From Pelotomaculum sp. UBA4789 (GTDB taxonomy: Bacteria > Bacillota > Desulfotomaculia > Desulfotomaculales > Pelotomaculaceae), in contig DHGV01000007.1 of assembly GCA_002402945.1 (NCBI GenBank), forward strand, positions 1 to 17,158: a DNA stretch of 17,158 nucleotides, read 5' to 3'. The notes below the pieces were generated by a model that did no database searches, was not told the DNA's origin, and was given only the letters and a program-made list of their open reading frames with translations. Shown here piece after piece: positions 1-8,020 of the stretch. A program made the position numbers and the translations under genes. How positions within the stretch are numbered: the stretch's first letter is position 1; the number at the start of each line of letters is the position of its first letter.

Positions 1-40
1 TAAAAACGTGGGGTTTTGTTTTGCCGGGAAGCAAGATTGG

Positions 41-2464
41 CTATTCTTCAAAAGATAGTTTTTTGGCTAATTTTACTGCTTCGTAAGCATCCCTGGCATA
101 CCCGTCAGCACCAATTTCCACCGCATACTTATCATTAACTATAGCTCCGCCGATCATAAACTTAAATTTCAGCCCCTGATCTTTAGCAAGATTTATAACA
201 TTTTTCATCTCAACCATAGTTGTAGTCATTAATGCAGATAACCCTATGATTGATGCGCCTGTTTCTTTGCCCTTCGTTATAATATCTTCAGCTCGTACAT
301 CTTTGCCAAGGTCAATAACGTTAAAGCCGTAATTGCTCAGCATAAGTCCTACAATGTTTTTACCAATATCATGAATGTCCCCTTTTACTGTGGCGAGTAT
401 TATGGAAACACTGGTATTAACCAACCCGGTTTTATTTTGAGAAATATAGGGCTGCAAATAATCAAAGGCAGTTTTCACTGTTTCGGCGCTTTGAATAAGC
501 TGCGGCAGAAAATACTTCTTTTCATCATAAAGCTCGCCTACTTCGGTGATCGCGGGAATAAGATAATTATCAACGATAGCTTCAGGCTTAACTCCTTCAT
601 GAATCGCTGCATTGAGAAAAGAGACAACTTCTTCCTTGTTTCCAACAAGCACAGCTTTAAATATTTTTTCGACTGGCTTAAGGGGATTACTGCGTTCATC
701 CCGCTTTGGCTGTTCTGTATTATTTCCGGTGAACCGGCCTATATATTTTAAACTGTTTTTATCCCTCGAAGTCAATACGTCACAAGCCAGCTTTATATTG
801 ATGAGCATATCATCATTAGGGTTAGCGATAACCGTACAGAGGCCTTTCCCGACAGCCATTGCCAGAAAAGCAGCGTTGATAAAATCTCTTTGCGGCAAAC
901 CAAAGGATACGTTCGACAGCCCTATAGTCGTAGCGCACCCCAGTTTGGTACACCATTCTATCAGCTGCAAAGTTTGCAGCGCCGCCCGCTGGTTTGAAGA
1001 TACTGTCATTACCAGGCCGTCAACGATAGCTTCGTTTTGGCTTATACCATGTTCTGCCGCACGATCCAGGATGTATTTAACAATACTGTACCGTGTTTCG
1101 GCCTCTTCAGGGACCCCTTCATCGCTGAGAGGAAGCAGGATAAACATCGCGCCATATTTTTTAGCCAGGGGCAGGAGTTTTTCGAGTTTTGCCTTTTCGG
1201 CTGATATTGAGTTGATTAAGGCCTTTCCGGGATAAATGCGCAGCGCCGCTTCCAAAACATCAGGTGATGACGAGTCAAGGCACAAAGGACTTTCAACAAT
1301 ATTACTCAAAAGCTTAACAACTTCCACCATGGTTGCTTTTTCATCAATCCCAGGCATGCCAACATTAACATCCAGCAAATCTGCTCCATTTTCTACCTGT
1401 TCCGCAGCCAACCGGCGGACTTCAGAAAATTTTCCTTGTCTAAGCTCCTCGCCAAGCTGTTTTTTCCCTGTCGGGTTTATCCTTTCGCCGATTATGGCGA
1501 CGGGATTATTAAAACCAACAAACACCGTTTTCCTGGAAGAAGTCAAAGCGCTGTATGGTTTTGCAGATATGCCGGTGGGTTGGCAGCCCTCAATATTTCT
1601 TTTAATGCTTTCAATATATGGGGCTGAGGTTCCGCAGCATCCGCCGAGAAGATTTACACCTGCCCTGGCGAAGTCTTTGGCATAAGCGCCAAATTCTTCT
1701 GCTTCCAGATCGAATTTAGTGACGCCGTTTACCAGTCTCGGCAGCCCGGCATTTGGTTTTGCCAGGAGAGGAACCCTGGCATACGGTTTCATCAATGAGA
1801 TAATCTCGATCATATCCCTGGGACCGGTTGAACAGTTTACACCTACAGCATCGGCGCCAAGGCTTTGGAGGATCAATAGCACTGTAATGGGATCACTGTT
1901 GGTTAATGTTCTTCCTTCATCTCCAAAGGTCATGCTTACCAGGACCGGGAGATCGGTAGATTCTTTGACAGCCAGCAGCGCGGCTCTGGCTTCCTGGATA
2001 TCCAGCATGGTCTCAATTATAAATAAGTCAACTCCGCCTGCCAGCAGTCCCCGGACCTGTTCTTTGAAAATGTCAACGGCATTTTCAAATGGCATACCGC
2101 CAAAAGGTTCTATGAAATTTCCCGTCGGCGCAAGGCCACCCGCGACAAGACATTTTGAACCGGCTGCCGCCTTCTTGGAGAGTAAGGCCAGCTCCCTGTT
2201 TATCTCAACAACCTTTTCGCCCCATCCATACTCTTCCAGTTTAATCCTGTTGCCGCCAAAAGTACACGTGTATATGATGTCAGAACCCGCTTTTATATAT
2301 TCATGCTGTATCTCTTCAAGAACATCCGGGTGCTCAATTACCCACTTTTCAGGACATGCGCCGTTGGGCATGCCTCTTTTTTGAAGCTCGGTGCCAGTGG
2401 CTCCATCTAAAATCATGATTCTTTTTGAAAGCAGTTCATTAAAAAAGGCCCTTTTCATCATCAT
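41..2464 (-). CDS. metH: Cobalamin-dependent methionine synthase lacking the reactivation domain
   Basis: Transfers a methyl group from methyltetrahydrofolate through cobalamin to homocysteine, making methionine in the cytoplasm. Domains in order: homocysteine S-methyltransferase (about 10-290) with the zinc ligands Cys in GVNCSTGP (about 211) and the CC pair of GGCCGTS (about 277); pterin-binding barrel (about 320-570, starting NPVAIIGERINPTG); cobalamin cap (about 595-675); cobalamin-binding domain (about 685-808) with the base-off motif GDIHDIGKNI supplying the cobalt-ligand His. At about 807 residues it ends after the cobalamin domain, so the C-terminal SAM-binding reactivation domain of E. 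coli-type MetH is absent; the upstream gene supplies it. The start is ambiguous: GTG ATG ATG ATG in a row (2467 to 2456). AAGGAG at 2470-2475 best fits ATG 2464 or 2461. ATG 2464 overlaps the upstream stop by one base (TGATG), implying translational coupling. Confidence 0.95.
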   Translation of the reverse strand: MMMKRAFFNELLSKRIMILDGATGTELQKRGMPNGACPEKWVIEHPDVLEEIQHEYIKAGSDIIYTCTFGGNRIKLEEYGWGEKVVEINRELALLSKKAAAGSKCLVAGGLAPTGNFIEPFGGMPFENAVDIFKEQVRGLLAGGVDLFIIETMLDIQEARAALLAVKESTDLPVLVSMTFGDEGRTLTNSDPITVLLILQSLGADAVGVNCSTGPRDMIEIISLMKPYARVPLLAKPNAGLPRLVNGVTKFDLEAEEFGAYAKDFARAGVNLLGGCCGTSAPYIESIKRNIEGCQPTGISAKPYSALTSSRKTVFVGFNNPVAIIGERINPTGKKQLGEELRQGKFSEVRRLAAEQVENGADLLDVNVGMPGIDEKATMVEVVKLLSNIVESPLCLDSSSPDVLEAALRIYPGKALINSISAEKAKLEKLLPLAKKYGAMFILLPLSDEGVPEEAETRYSIVKYILDRAAEHGISQNEAIVDGLVMTVSSNQRAALQTLQLIEWCTKLGCATTIGLSNVSFGLPQRDFINAAFLAMAVGKGLCTVIANPNDDMLINIKLACDVLTSRDKNSLKYIGRFTGNNTEQPKRDERSNPLKPVEKIFKAVLVGNKEEVVSFLNAAIHEGVKPEAIVDNYLIPAITEVGELYDEKKYFLPQLIQSAETVKTAFDYLQPYISQNKTGLVNTSVSIILATVKGDIHDIGKNIVGLMLSNYGFNVIDLGKDVRAEDIITKGKETGASIIGLSALMTTTMVEMKNVINLAKDQGLKFKFMIGGAIVNDKYAVEIGADGYARDAYEAVKLAKKLSFEE

Positions 2465-3108
2465 CACTTCTCCTTAATGCCGGCAACGGCAGTTACGGAC
2501 TTTTCGGGAACAAGTATGTATTTTTCCGTAAGTTCAAGATCAAGCTTTGCGAGCTGCAACACATCAAAAATAATTCTTTGATTGGCAAGAGAAAAATCAC
2601 CATATCCCGGGCTATACCTTCTGGCGGTGATGGTTTTCCCTTCTTTGCGGAGCATTTTATTGACAAAAGCTGTCATCCAATCGAGGCAGGCATCAGCTTT
2701 TTGTGAGGCGACGGAATCGATTATCAGGCCAAGAGAAGCATTTCCTTCATTTACCTCATAAGATATTCTTTCTGTTACTTCCCGCCCTACTGTTGCGCCC
2801 ATTAGAATAATTTCGCCGCACTCTTCCAACATAGCTGAGAGATTTCTGCTGATAAACTCAATATTATTTTCCAGCTTCACCTGCTCTGTGTTTCTCTCGG
2901 TAATTTTTAGACGGCAAAAAACACCTTTCGGACGGCACAGTAAACTTCCTTCCCGAATGCCGTATTCAAGCAGTTCTTCATTTTTCCGGTCAAGCATGGT
3001 ATTGATTTTACTGTAACCTAAGCGGTTTAAAATCAAATCTTTTTTAGGAACAGAAGGAATGTGTTCAAGGTAATGAAGTTTTATGTTTCTGCGTACCAGT
3101 CCAGCCAA
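2464..3108 (-). CDS. Stand-alone methionine synthase reactivation (activation-domain) protein
   Basis: A 214-residue protein resembling the C-terminal activation domain of MetH, which binds S-adenosylmethionine and reductively remethylates inactive cob(II)alamin. The visible signature is RYSPGYGD (about 164-171), matching the Arg...Pro-Gly-Tyr SAM-binding motif of the family, plus the GATVGREV stretch near 104. The usual partner domain is missing from the MetH encoded immediately downstream, so the two proteins presumably work together. The start is TTG at 3108, preceded by GGAG at 3118-3121 with a 9-base gap. The stop TGA shares one base with the likely metH start, so the pair is coupled. 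It is shorter than the roughly 330-residue fused domain of E. coli MetH, as I recall for stand-alone Firmicutes versions. Family assignment is strong; direct activity is inferred. Confidence 0.85.
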   Translation of the reverse strand: MAGLVRRNIKLHYLEHIPSVPKKDLILNRLGYSKINTMLDRKNEELLEYGIREGSLLCRPKGVFCRLKITERNTEQVKLENNIEFISRNLSAMLEECGEIILMGATVGREVTERISYEVNEGNASLGLIIDSVASQKADACLDWMTAFVNKMLRKEGKTITARRYSPGYGDFSLANQRIIFDVLQLAKLDLELTEKYILVPEKSVTAVAGIKEK

Positions 3109-3146
3109 TACCGATCACTCCAGACGAAGATTTGTATATTAATTCT

Positions 3147-3183
3147 ATTATACCAGTCAGGGTACCTCCTCTGACTCTGTCAA
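3147..3183 (-). promoter_or_regulatory. Promoter of the metH unit with an internal dyad
   Basis: On the minus strand TGGTATAAT forms an extended -10 (TATAAT at 3147-3152), about 35 bases before the TTG start of the reactivation gene. A perfect TTGACA lies at 3178-3183 but 25 bases away, too far to be a normal -35 for this -10. Between them a perfect 6-base inverted repeat, AGTCAG (3155-3160) and CTGACT (3171-3176), could be an operator. The predicted leader is only about 30 bases, so there is no room for a SAM or cobalamin riboswitch. Confidence 0.55.
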
Positions 3184-3227
3184 AGTTATAATCGCGCGTT
3201 ATTTTTTATTGACAAAATAAAAAAGTG

Positions 3228-3257
3228 TTGATCAGTATGGTCGATCTCATCTATAAT
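3228..3257 (+). promoter_or_regulatory. Sigma-A type promoter of the ctsR operon
   Basis: TTGATC (3228-3233), an 18-base spacer and TATAAT (3252-3257) lie about 40 bases before the ctsR ATG. A second, perfect TTGACA at 3209-3214 has no good -10 at the right distance. The promoter is followed directly by the CtsR box. Confidence 0.7.
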
Positions 3258-3265
3258 ATAGCTAA

Positions 3266-3282
3266 GGTCAGTAAAAGTCAAA
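3266..3282 (+). promoter_or_regulatory. CtsR operator (heptad direct repeat)
   Basis: GGTCAGT-AAA-AGTCAAA matches the known CtsR operator, two (A/G)GTCAAA heptads separated by NAN. The second heptad is perfect and the first differs at its last two bases. It sits 8 bases after the -10, over the expected transcription start, where a bound repressor would block initiation. This indicates autoregulation of the ctsR-mcsA-mcsB-clpC operon. Confidence 0.8.
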
Positions 3283-3297
3283 AAGGATTTGATAAGC

Positions 3298-3762
3298 ATG
3301 GATAATATTTCTGATCTGATAGAGAGATATTTAAAGAAACTCCTGGCTGACAGCAGTAAGGAATATATTGAAGTTCAGCGCAGTGATCTGGCTGTACGTT
3401 TTAGCTGTGTTCCTTCCCAAATTAATTATGTTTTAACTACACGTTTTTCCGCAGGACATGGTTATTTTGTGGAAAGCAGGAGAGGCAGCGGCGGGTACAT
3501 CAGGATCGTTAAGCTGCAACTCGATCAAAGGGCTGATTTAATTCTTGATCTGTGCGCTATAGTTGGCGATTCAATATCACAGTCCGATGCGGAAGGTTTG
3601 ATCAGCCGCCTGCATGAAGAAAAATTCATATCACTGCGGGAGGCCAGGCTTATGCAAGCTGCTGTTGACGGGAACACATTAAGGCTGAGCATGCCCGTCC
3701 GAGGAGACCAACTGAGAGCAATAATATTAAAGGCCATGGTAATATCTATTCTGCGCAGTTAA
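3298..3762 (+). CDS. ctsR: CtsR, class III heat-shock repressor
   Basis: Dimeric winged-helix repressor of clp and other heat-shock genes. It releases DNA when heated and is removed with the help of McsB and ClpCP. The N-terminal DNA-binding half has the family sequence CVPSQINYVLTTRFS (about residues 36-50), followed by the glycine-rich wing RRGSGGYIRI (about 61-70) that contacts the operator. The C-terminal half is the dimerization and McsB-interaction domain. At 154 residues it is the usual size. ATG 3298 was preferred over TTG 3289 because AAGGA at 3283-3287 is 10 bases from the ATG but only one from the TTG. It is the first gene of the operon, preceded by its own binding site, and a 47-base gap leads to mcsA. 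Confidence 0.95.
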   Translation: MDNISDLIERYLKKLLADSSKEYIEVQRSDLAVRFSCVPSQINYVLTTRFSAGHGYFVESRRGSGGYIRIVKLQLDQRADLILDLCAIVGDSISQSDAEGLISRLHEEKFISLREARLMQAAVDGNTLRLSMPVRGDQLRAIILKAMVISILRS

Positions 3763-3809
3763 AGGCTGCTGTTTTTAGAACAATGCTGATTTGAGAGGAG
3801 ATAATTAAA

Positions 3810-4337
3810 TTGTTGTGCGAAAAGTGCAGCCAACTTCCTGCGACGGTGCATGTTGCTGAGATAACCAATGGACAGAAACAGGAGACCCATCTGTGTGAGT
3901 CATGCGCCAAGGAACTCCAAATACACGGGTTTGGTTTTTACCCGCAAATGAATATGAATAGTTTTTTAGCCGGTCTGTTAAATTACGATTTTAACAGCAG
4001 TAATGTTAATCAGGTTGAGACGATAGGTAAGAAATGTGAAAAATGCGGTGTTTCGGAGGAGCAGTTTGCCAATAAAGGCCTTTTAGGCTGCGGAGACTGT
4101 TATCCCATCTTTGAGGAAAAGATGCTGCCGCTGTTACGGAGAATTCACGGCAACACAAGGCATACAGGCAAGGCGCCGGAACGCACGGGCGGCCGCGCCA
4201 GATTAGTCAAAGAGATTGAGATTATAAAAAGGCAGCTTAAGGAAGCTATCAGCCGCGAGGAATTTGAAAGGGCGGCTCAGCTTCGTGATTCCATTCGCCA
4301 GATGGGAAAAAATCTTGAAGAAGGAGGTGAGGGATAG
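3810..4337 (+). CDS. mcsA: McsA, zinc-finger activator of the McsB arginine kinase
   Basis: Partner that activates McsB and links it to CtsR and ClpC control. Of 175 residues, the N-terminal part carries four CXXC pairs (C3/C6, C29/C32, C76/C79, C94/C97), consistent with two zinc-binding units. The C-terminal 40 residues form a UVR motif (about 136-170, containing EEFERAAQLRDSIRQM), the element also found in UvrB and inside ClpC. The start is TTG at 3810, 9 bases after AGAGGAG; a second in-frame TTG follows at once. The stop TAG directly abuts the mcsB ATG (TAGATG). The mcsB ribosome-binding site, AAGGAGGTGAGG, lies within the last codons of mcsA, so translation of the two is probably coupled. 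Confidence 0.95.
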   Translation: MLCEKCSQLPATVHVAEITNGQKQETHLCESCAKELQIHGFGFYPQMNMNSFLAGLLNYDFNSSNVNQVETIGKKCEKCGVSEEQFANKGLLGCGDCYPIFEEKMLPLLRRIHGNTRHTGKAPERTGGRARLVKEIEIIKRQLKEAISREEFERAAQLRDSIRQMGKNLEEGGEG

Positions 4338-5399
4338 ATGCCGATTAATGACAAGGTCAGCAGTGCAAACAGCCGCTGGATGGATTCCGACGGTCCGGAC
4401 GCTGATATTGTGATCAGCAGCCGGGTAAGGGTGGCCAGAAACCTTGCCGGCGCCCCTTTCCCCCACCTGTTGGATCAGCAGAAGTCTGTGGAAGTTATAA
4501 ATGAAGTCAAAGCGGCAGTTGAAAACAAGGAAGCGTCAGATCTGATCGGGAGTCTGGAACTGAGCCTGTTAAATGACTTATCACCACTGGAAAGACAGAT
4601 CCTGGTGGATAAACACTTGATCAGTCCTGACCTCTTAAATAACTTTCAGTTTAAGGCAGTTGCCATCAGCGATGATGAAGCTGTCAGCGTCATGATCAAT
4701 GAAGAGGATCATTTGCGTATCCAGTGCATCCTGTCCGGACTGCGGCTGCAGGAAGCATGGGCGATCGTCAGCAATGTTGACGACGGACTGGAAAAGACTC
4801 TGGACTACGCTTTTTCAGAAAAGCTTGGTTATCTGACATCCTGTCCAACGAACACGGGAACCGGCCTGCGCGCCTCAGTCATGCTCCACCTCATAGGATT
4901 GAAAATAACCAATCAGTTAGGCGGGGTTTTCAATGCTATCAGCAAGCTGGGGCTGACAGTGCGGGGCCTGTATGGCGAGGGCACAGAGGCCATAGGAGAT
5001 TTATTTCAAATATCAAATCAGATAACACTGGGACAGTCGGAGGAGGAAATAATAAATAATCTTGTATCCATGACCAGGCAGATTCTCACCCAGGAACAGG
5101 CATCACGCCAGGCCTTATACAGGGAAAGGCGGGAAGCTATTGAAGACCGCGTATACCGGGCCTGGGGAACTTTAAAATATGCCCGGATCATGACATTGGA
5201 AGAGGCAATGCGCAAGCTGTCTGATCTGAGGCTGGGGATTGAATTAAAAATGATCCCGGGGGTGCAGAACAAACTTTTAAATGAGTTGATGGTAAAGATC
5301 AGGCCGGCTTTTCTAATTAAAACCGCCGGGCGGGAGCTGTCCAAAAACCAGATGGACGCCGCCAGGGCTGATCTTATAAGGATGGAATTTGAAAGATAA
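4338..5399 (+). CDS. mcsB: McsB, protein-arginine kinase
   Basis: Phosphorylates arginine side chains, including those of CtsR, marking proteins for ClpCP degradation. The fold is that of guanidino-phosphotransferases (creatine/arginine kinases). ATP-binding arginines are in VISSRVRVARNL (about 25-36), the acidic catalytic motif NEEDHLRIQ at 121-129, and the catalytic Cys in SCPTNTGTGLRASV (Cys169). At 353 residues it is normal in length. The C-terminal region corresponding to the RDXXRA phosphoarginine-sensing motif reads MDAARA at about 339-344, so the first Arg is replaced by Met. Whether allosteric activation is altered cannot be told from sequence. It starts without a gap after mcsA and is followed 45 bases later by clpC. 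Confidence 0.95.
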   Translation: MPINDKVSSANSRWMDSDGPDADIVISSRVRVARNLAGAPFPHLLDQQKSVEVINEVKAAVENKEASDLIGSLELSLLNDLSPLERQILVDKHLISPDLLNNFQFKAVAISDDEAVSVMINEEDHLRIQCILSGLRLQEAWAIVSNVDDGLEKTLDYAFSEKLGYLTSCPTNTGTGLRASVMLHLIGLKITNQLGGVFNAISKLGLTVRGLYGEGTEAIGDLFQISNQITLGQSEEEIINNLVSMTRQILTQEQASRQALYRERREAIEDRVYRAWGTLKYARIMTLEEAMRKLSDLRLGIELKMIPGVQNKLLNELMVKIRPAFLIKTAGRELSKNQMDAARADLIRMEFER

Positions 5400-5444
5400 G
5401 GATTAAACTTTGTAGTTGGGAAGAGTTAATAGGAGGTGTTAGTT

Positions 5445-7880
5445 ATGTACGGTAAATTTACTGAGAGGGCACAAAAGGTACTGGTGTTTGCCCGGGATGA
5501 AGCAAAAAGTGTTAATTACCCTAATGTCGGAACAGAGCATTTGTTGCTGGGACTGCTCCAGGAAGGAGAAAGTGGTGCGGCCAAAGTCCTTTCTGCATTA
5601 GGAATAAATGCCGAAAACGTGGCGGAGGCTGTATCACAGCTGGTAGAAGCGAGCGACGAGCAATTCCAGGGGGAACCAGCCCTTACGGCCAGGGCGAAAA
5701 AAGTGCTGGAACTATCTTTAGACGAAGCGCGCCGGATGGGAAACAATTATGTCGGGCCTGAACACCTGCTCCTGGGTCTGATTCGGGAAGGCGAAGGTGT
5801 TGCGGCTAGGATTTTAAATGCCGCCGGGGCTGATTATCGCAGGCTGCGAACCATGATTGCCCATCTGCAGGGAGGACAGGCTCCACAAGAAGAGCAGGCC
5901 GATGGCCAAGCCAAAGTAAACCCAACCCAAACCCTGGATCAGTTTGGACGCGACCTTACGGCAATGGCCAAAGAAGACAAACTGGATCCTGTAGTGGGCA
6001 GGGAAAAAGAAATTGAAAGAGTGATCCAGGTGTTGAGCAGGCGTACCAAGAATAATCCTGTGTTAATCGGTGAGCCCGGTGTCGGGAAGACTGCTGTGGC
6101 CGAGGGGCTGGCCCAGCGGATTGCGTCTGGTAACGCCCCTGAAATTCTGCTCGACAAAAAAGTGGTTACACTCGACATGGGTTCCGTGGTAGCCGGCACC
6201 AAATACCGGGGGGAATTCGAGGAACGCCTTAAAAAAATCATTGACGAGATCCGTCAGGCCGGAAATATAATCATGTTTATTGATGAACTGCATACGCTGG
6301 TGGGCGCCGGCGCGGCGGAGGGAGCCATAGATGCCGCCAATATATTAAAGCCGGCGCTGGCCAGGGGTGAACTTCAGTGCATAGGCGCCACTACTCTTGA
6401 TGAATACCGCAAATATATAGAAAAAGATGCCGCTCTTGAGCGGCGCTTCCAGCCAATAACCGTGGCAGAACCGACAGTGGAAGAAACAATTCAGATTTTG
6501 AAAGGGCTCCGGGACAAATACGAAGCGCACCACAGGGTAAGAATTACCGACGCCGCCCTTGATGCGGCTGCGAGATTGTCCAGCCGTTATATAACTGACC
6601 GTTTCCTGCCGGACAAGGCCATCGACCTGATGGATGAGGCTGGCTCCAGGGTGAGGCTGCAGGCATTTGTCGCCCCGCCTGACCTGAAAGATATGGAAAA
6701 GGAACTGGAGATTCTGCAAAAAGAAAAGGAAGCCGCGGTAAACGGCCAGGAATTTGAAAAGGCTGCCGAATTGAGGGACCAGGAGCAGAAACTGCGGGCT
6801 GAGCTGGACGAACGCAGGGAGTCGTGGAAACAGAGAAAAAGTGGTACTGATCTGGTGGTTGACGAAGAAGTAATTGCTCACATTGTATCGAGCTGGACCG
6901 GTGTTCCGGTGCAGAAGCTGTCAGAGGGAGAAGCTGAAAGGCTTTTAAATATGGAAGAAGTGCTGCACCAGCGCGTAGTCGGACAGGATGAAGCGATCGG
7001 GGCGGTATCAAGGGCTATTCGCAGGGCAAGGGCCGGCTTGAAGGATCCCAAGCGTCCCATCGGCTCCTTTATCTTTTTGGGGCCAACAGGAGTTGGCAAA
7101 ACCGAGCTGGCGAGGACCCTGGCGGATGTTCTGTTTGGCAGCGAGGACGCGATGGTCAGAATCGACATGTCCGAGTACATGGAAAAATTTGCGGTATCCC
7201 GGCTGGTTGGCGCGCCTCCGGGTTACGTTGGATACGATGAGGGCGGACAGCTTACCGAGGCTGTGAGGCGCAGGCCTTACACGGTGGTGCTCCTGGATGA
7301 AATCGAGAAAGCCCACCCGGATGTCTTCAATATCCTGCTGCAGGTAATGGAGGACGGCAGGCTGACTGATGCCAAGGGGCGCACTGTTGATTTTAGAAAT
7401 ACTGTGTTGATTATGACCTCAAATGTAGGCCTGCAAACAGTTGGAAAAGATATTGTCATGGGTTTCAAGACAGGAGAACAGGAAAAATCCGATTACGGTG
7501 ATATGAAGAAAAGAATAACCGGGGAACTGCGCCGGATTTTCCGTCCCGAATTTCTCAACCGGATCGATGAAACGATAGTCTTCCATGCCCTTACCAAAGA
7601 GCATATCAGAGAAATAGTGGGCTTGATGCTGAGAGAGGTTGCTGCCAGAATGGCGGAAAACAAGATCACGATTGAAGTATCCGAACCGGTGAAGGACCTG
7701 CTGGCCAAAGAGGGGTACGATGAGGCCTTCGGAGCCAGGCCTTTGCGGCGGGCAATTTTACGCCTGGTGGAGGACCGCCTGTCAGAGGAACTCTTAAAGG
7801 GTACATTCCAGCCTGGCAGCGAGGTCCTGTTGGAACTTGACGAAACGGGAAATGCCATCAAGATAGTAAAAAAAGGTTGA
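5445..7880 (+). CDS. clpC: ClpC, Hsp100 AAA+ unfoldase
   Basis: ATP-driven hexameric unfoldase that feeds substrates, including phosphoarginine-tagged ones, to the ClpP protease. Of 811 residues: an N-terminal double Clp-N repeat (about 1-145) with the GTEHLLLGL and GPEHLLLGL copies whose Glu residues correspond to the known phosphoarginine docking sites; AAA1 with Walker A GEPGVGKT (about 209-216) and Walker B IDELHT (about 279); a middle domain containing a UVR-like stretch (about 430-465, EFEKAAELRDQ); AAA2 with GPTGVGKT (about 546-553) and LLDEIEKAH (about 616); then the C-terminal D2-small domain. The start ATG 5445 sits 6 bases after AGGAGGTG; an upstream in-frame start at 5436 lies inside that site and was rejected. 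It is the last gene of the CtsR-controlled operon, followed by a hairpin. Confidence 0.97.
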   Translation: MYGKFTERAQKVLVFARDEAKSVNYPNVGTEHLLLGLLQEGESGAAKVLSALGINAENVAEAVSQLVEASDEQFQGEPALTARAKKVLELSLDEARRMGNNYVGPEHLLLGLIREGEGVAARILNAAGADYRRLRTMIAHLQGGQAPQEEQADGQAKVNPTQTLDQFGRDLTAMAKEDKLDPVVGREKEIERVIQVLSRRTKNNPVLIGEPGVGKTAVAEGLAQRIASGNAPEILLDKKVVTLDMGSVVAGTKYRGEFEERLKKIIDEIRQAGNIIMFIDELHTLVGAGAAEGAIDAANILKPALARGELQCIGATTLDEYRKYIEKDAALERRFQPITVAEPTVEETIQILKGLRDKYEAHHRVRITDAALDAAARLSSRYITDRFLPDKAIDLMDEAGSRVRLQAFVAPPDLKDMEKELEILQKEKEAAVNGQEFEKAAELRDQEQKLRAELDERRESWKQRKSGTDLVVDEEVIAHIVSSWTGVPVQKLSEGEAERLLNMEEVLHQRVVGQDEAIGAVSRAIRRARAGLKDPKRPIGSFIFLGPTGVGKTELARTLADVLFGSEDAMVRIDMSEYMEKFAVSRLVGAPPGYVGYDEGGQLTEAVRRRPYTVVLLDEIEKAHPDVFNILLQVMEDGRLTDAKGRTVDFRNTVLIMTSNVGLQTVGKDIVMGFKTGEQEKSDYGDMKKRITGELRRIFRPEFLNRIDETIVFHALTKEHIREIVGLMLREVAARMAENKITIEVSEPVKDLLAKEGYDEAFGARPLRRAILRLVEDRLSEELLKGTFQPGSEVLLELDETGNAIKIVKKG

Positions 7881-7896
7881 TCTTAAGGTTGATCTT

Positions 7897-7930
7897 GTGG
7901 ATACACCTTAAAGGTGTATCCACTTCTCTT
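7897..7930 (+). terminator. Hairpin terminator after clpC
   Basis: A perfect 12-base-pair stem (7897-7908 with 7912-7923, loop TAA) is followed by the T-rich run TTCTCTTT. The T-tract is interrupted, so termination may be partial, but the position between clpC and the radA promoter fits the end of the ctsR operon. Confidence 0.75.
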
Positions 7931-7977
7931 TAAAGGAATTAAATGCGAAAGTGGTAATGGAATATAAGCCTTAAAAA

Positions 7978-7986
7978 TGTTATAAT
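7978..7986 (+). promoter_or_regulatory. Extended -10 promoter of radA-disA
   Basis: TGTTATAAT (TATAAT at 7981-7986) is a perfect extended -10, 35 bases before the radA start. The -35 region at the expected distance (TGGAAT, 7958-7963) is poor, consistent with an extended -10 promoter. Confidence 0.6.
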
Positions 7987-8020
7987 TTAGAAATACTAAA
8001 GCTTGGAGACTATTTATTTG

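Noticed and set aside
1..40. Terminator after metH
   Set aside because: Only a 4-base-pair hairpin (TTGC...GCAA) with a poor T-run on the minus strand, too weak to call.
2220..2290. CACGTG core within metH as a second parS site
   Set aside because: The flanks (TACACGTGTA) do not match the parS consensus; the CACGTG in gltX near 15496 fails in the same way.
612..2384. Long plus-strand open frames (up to about 220 codons) opposite metH
   Set aside because: They are antisense shadows of a clearly conserved protein, have no recognisable domains and no convincing ribosome-binding sites.
3178..3183. TTGACA as a standard -35 for the metH unit
   Set aside because: The spacing of 25 bases to TATAAT is outside the normal 16-19 range; the extended -10 alone is the simpler explanation.
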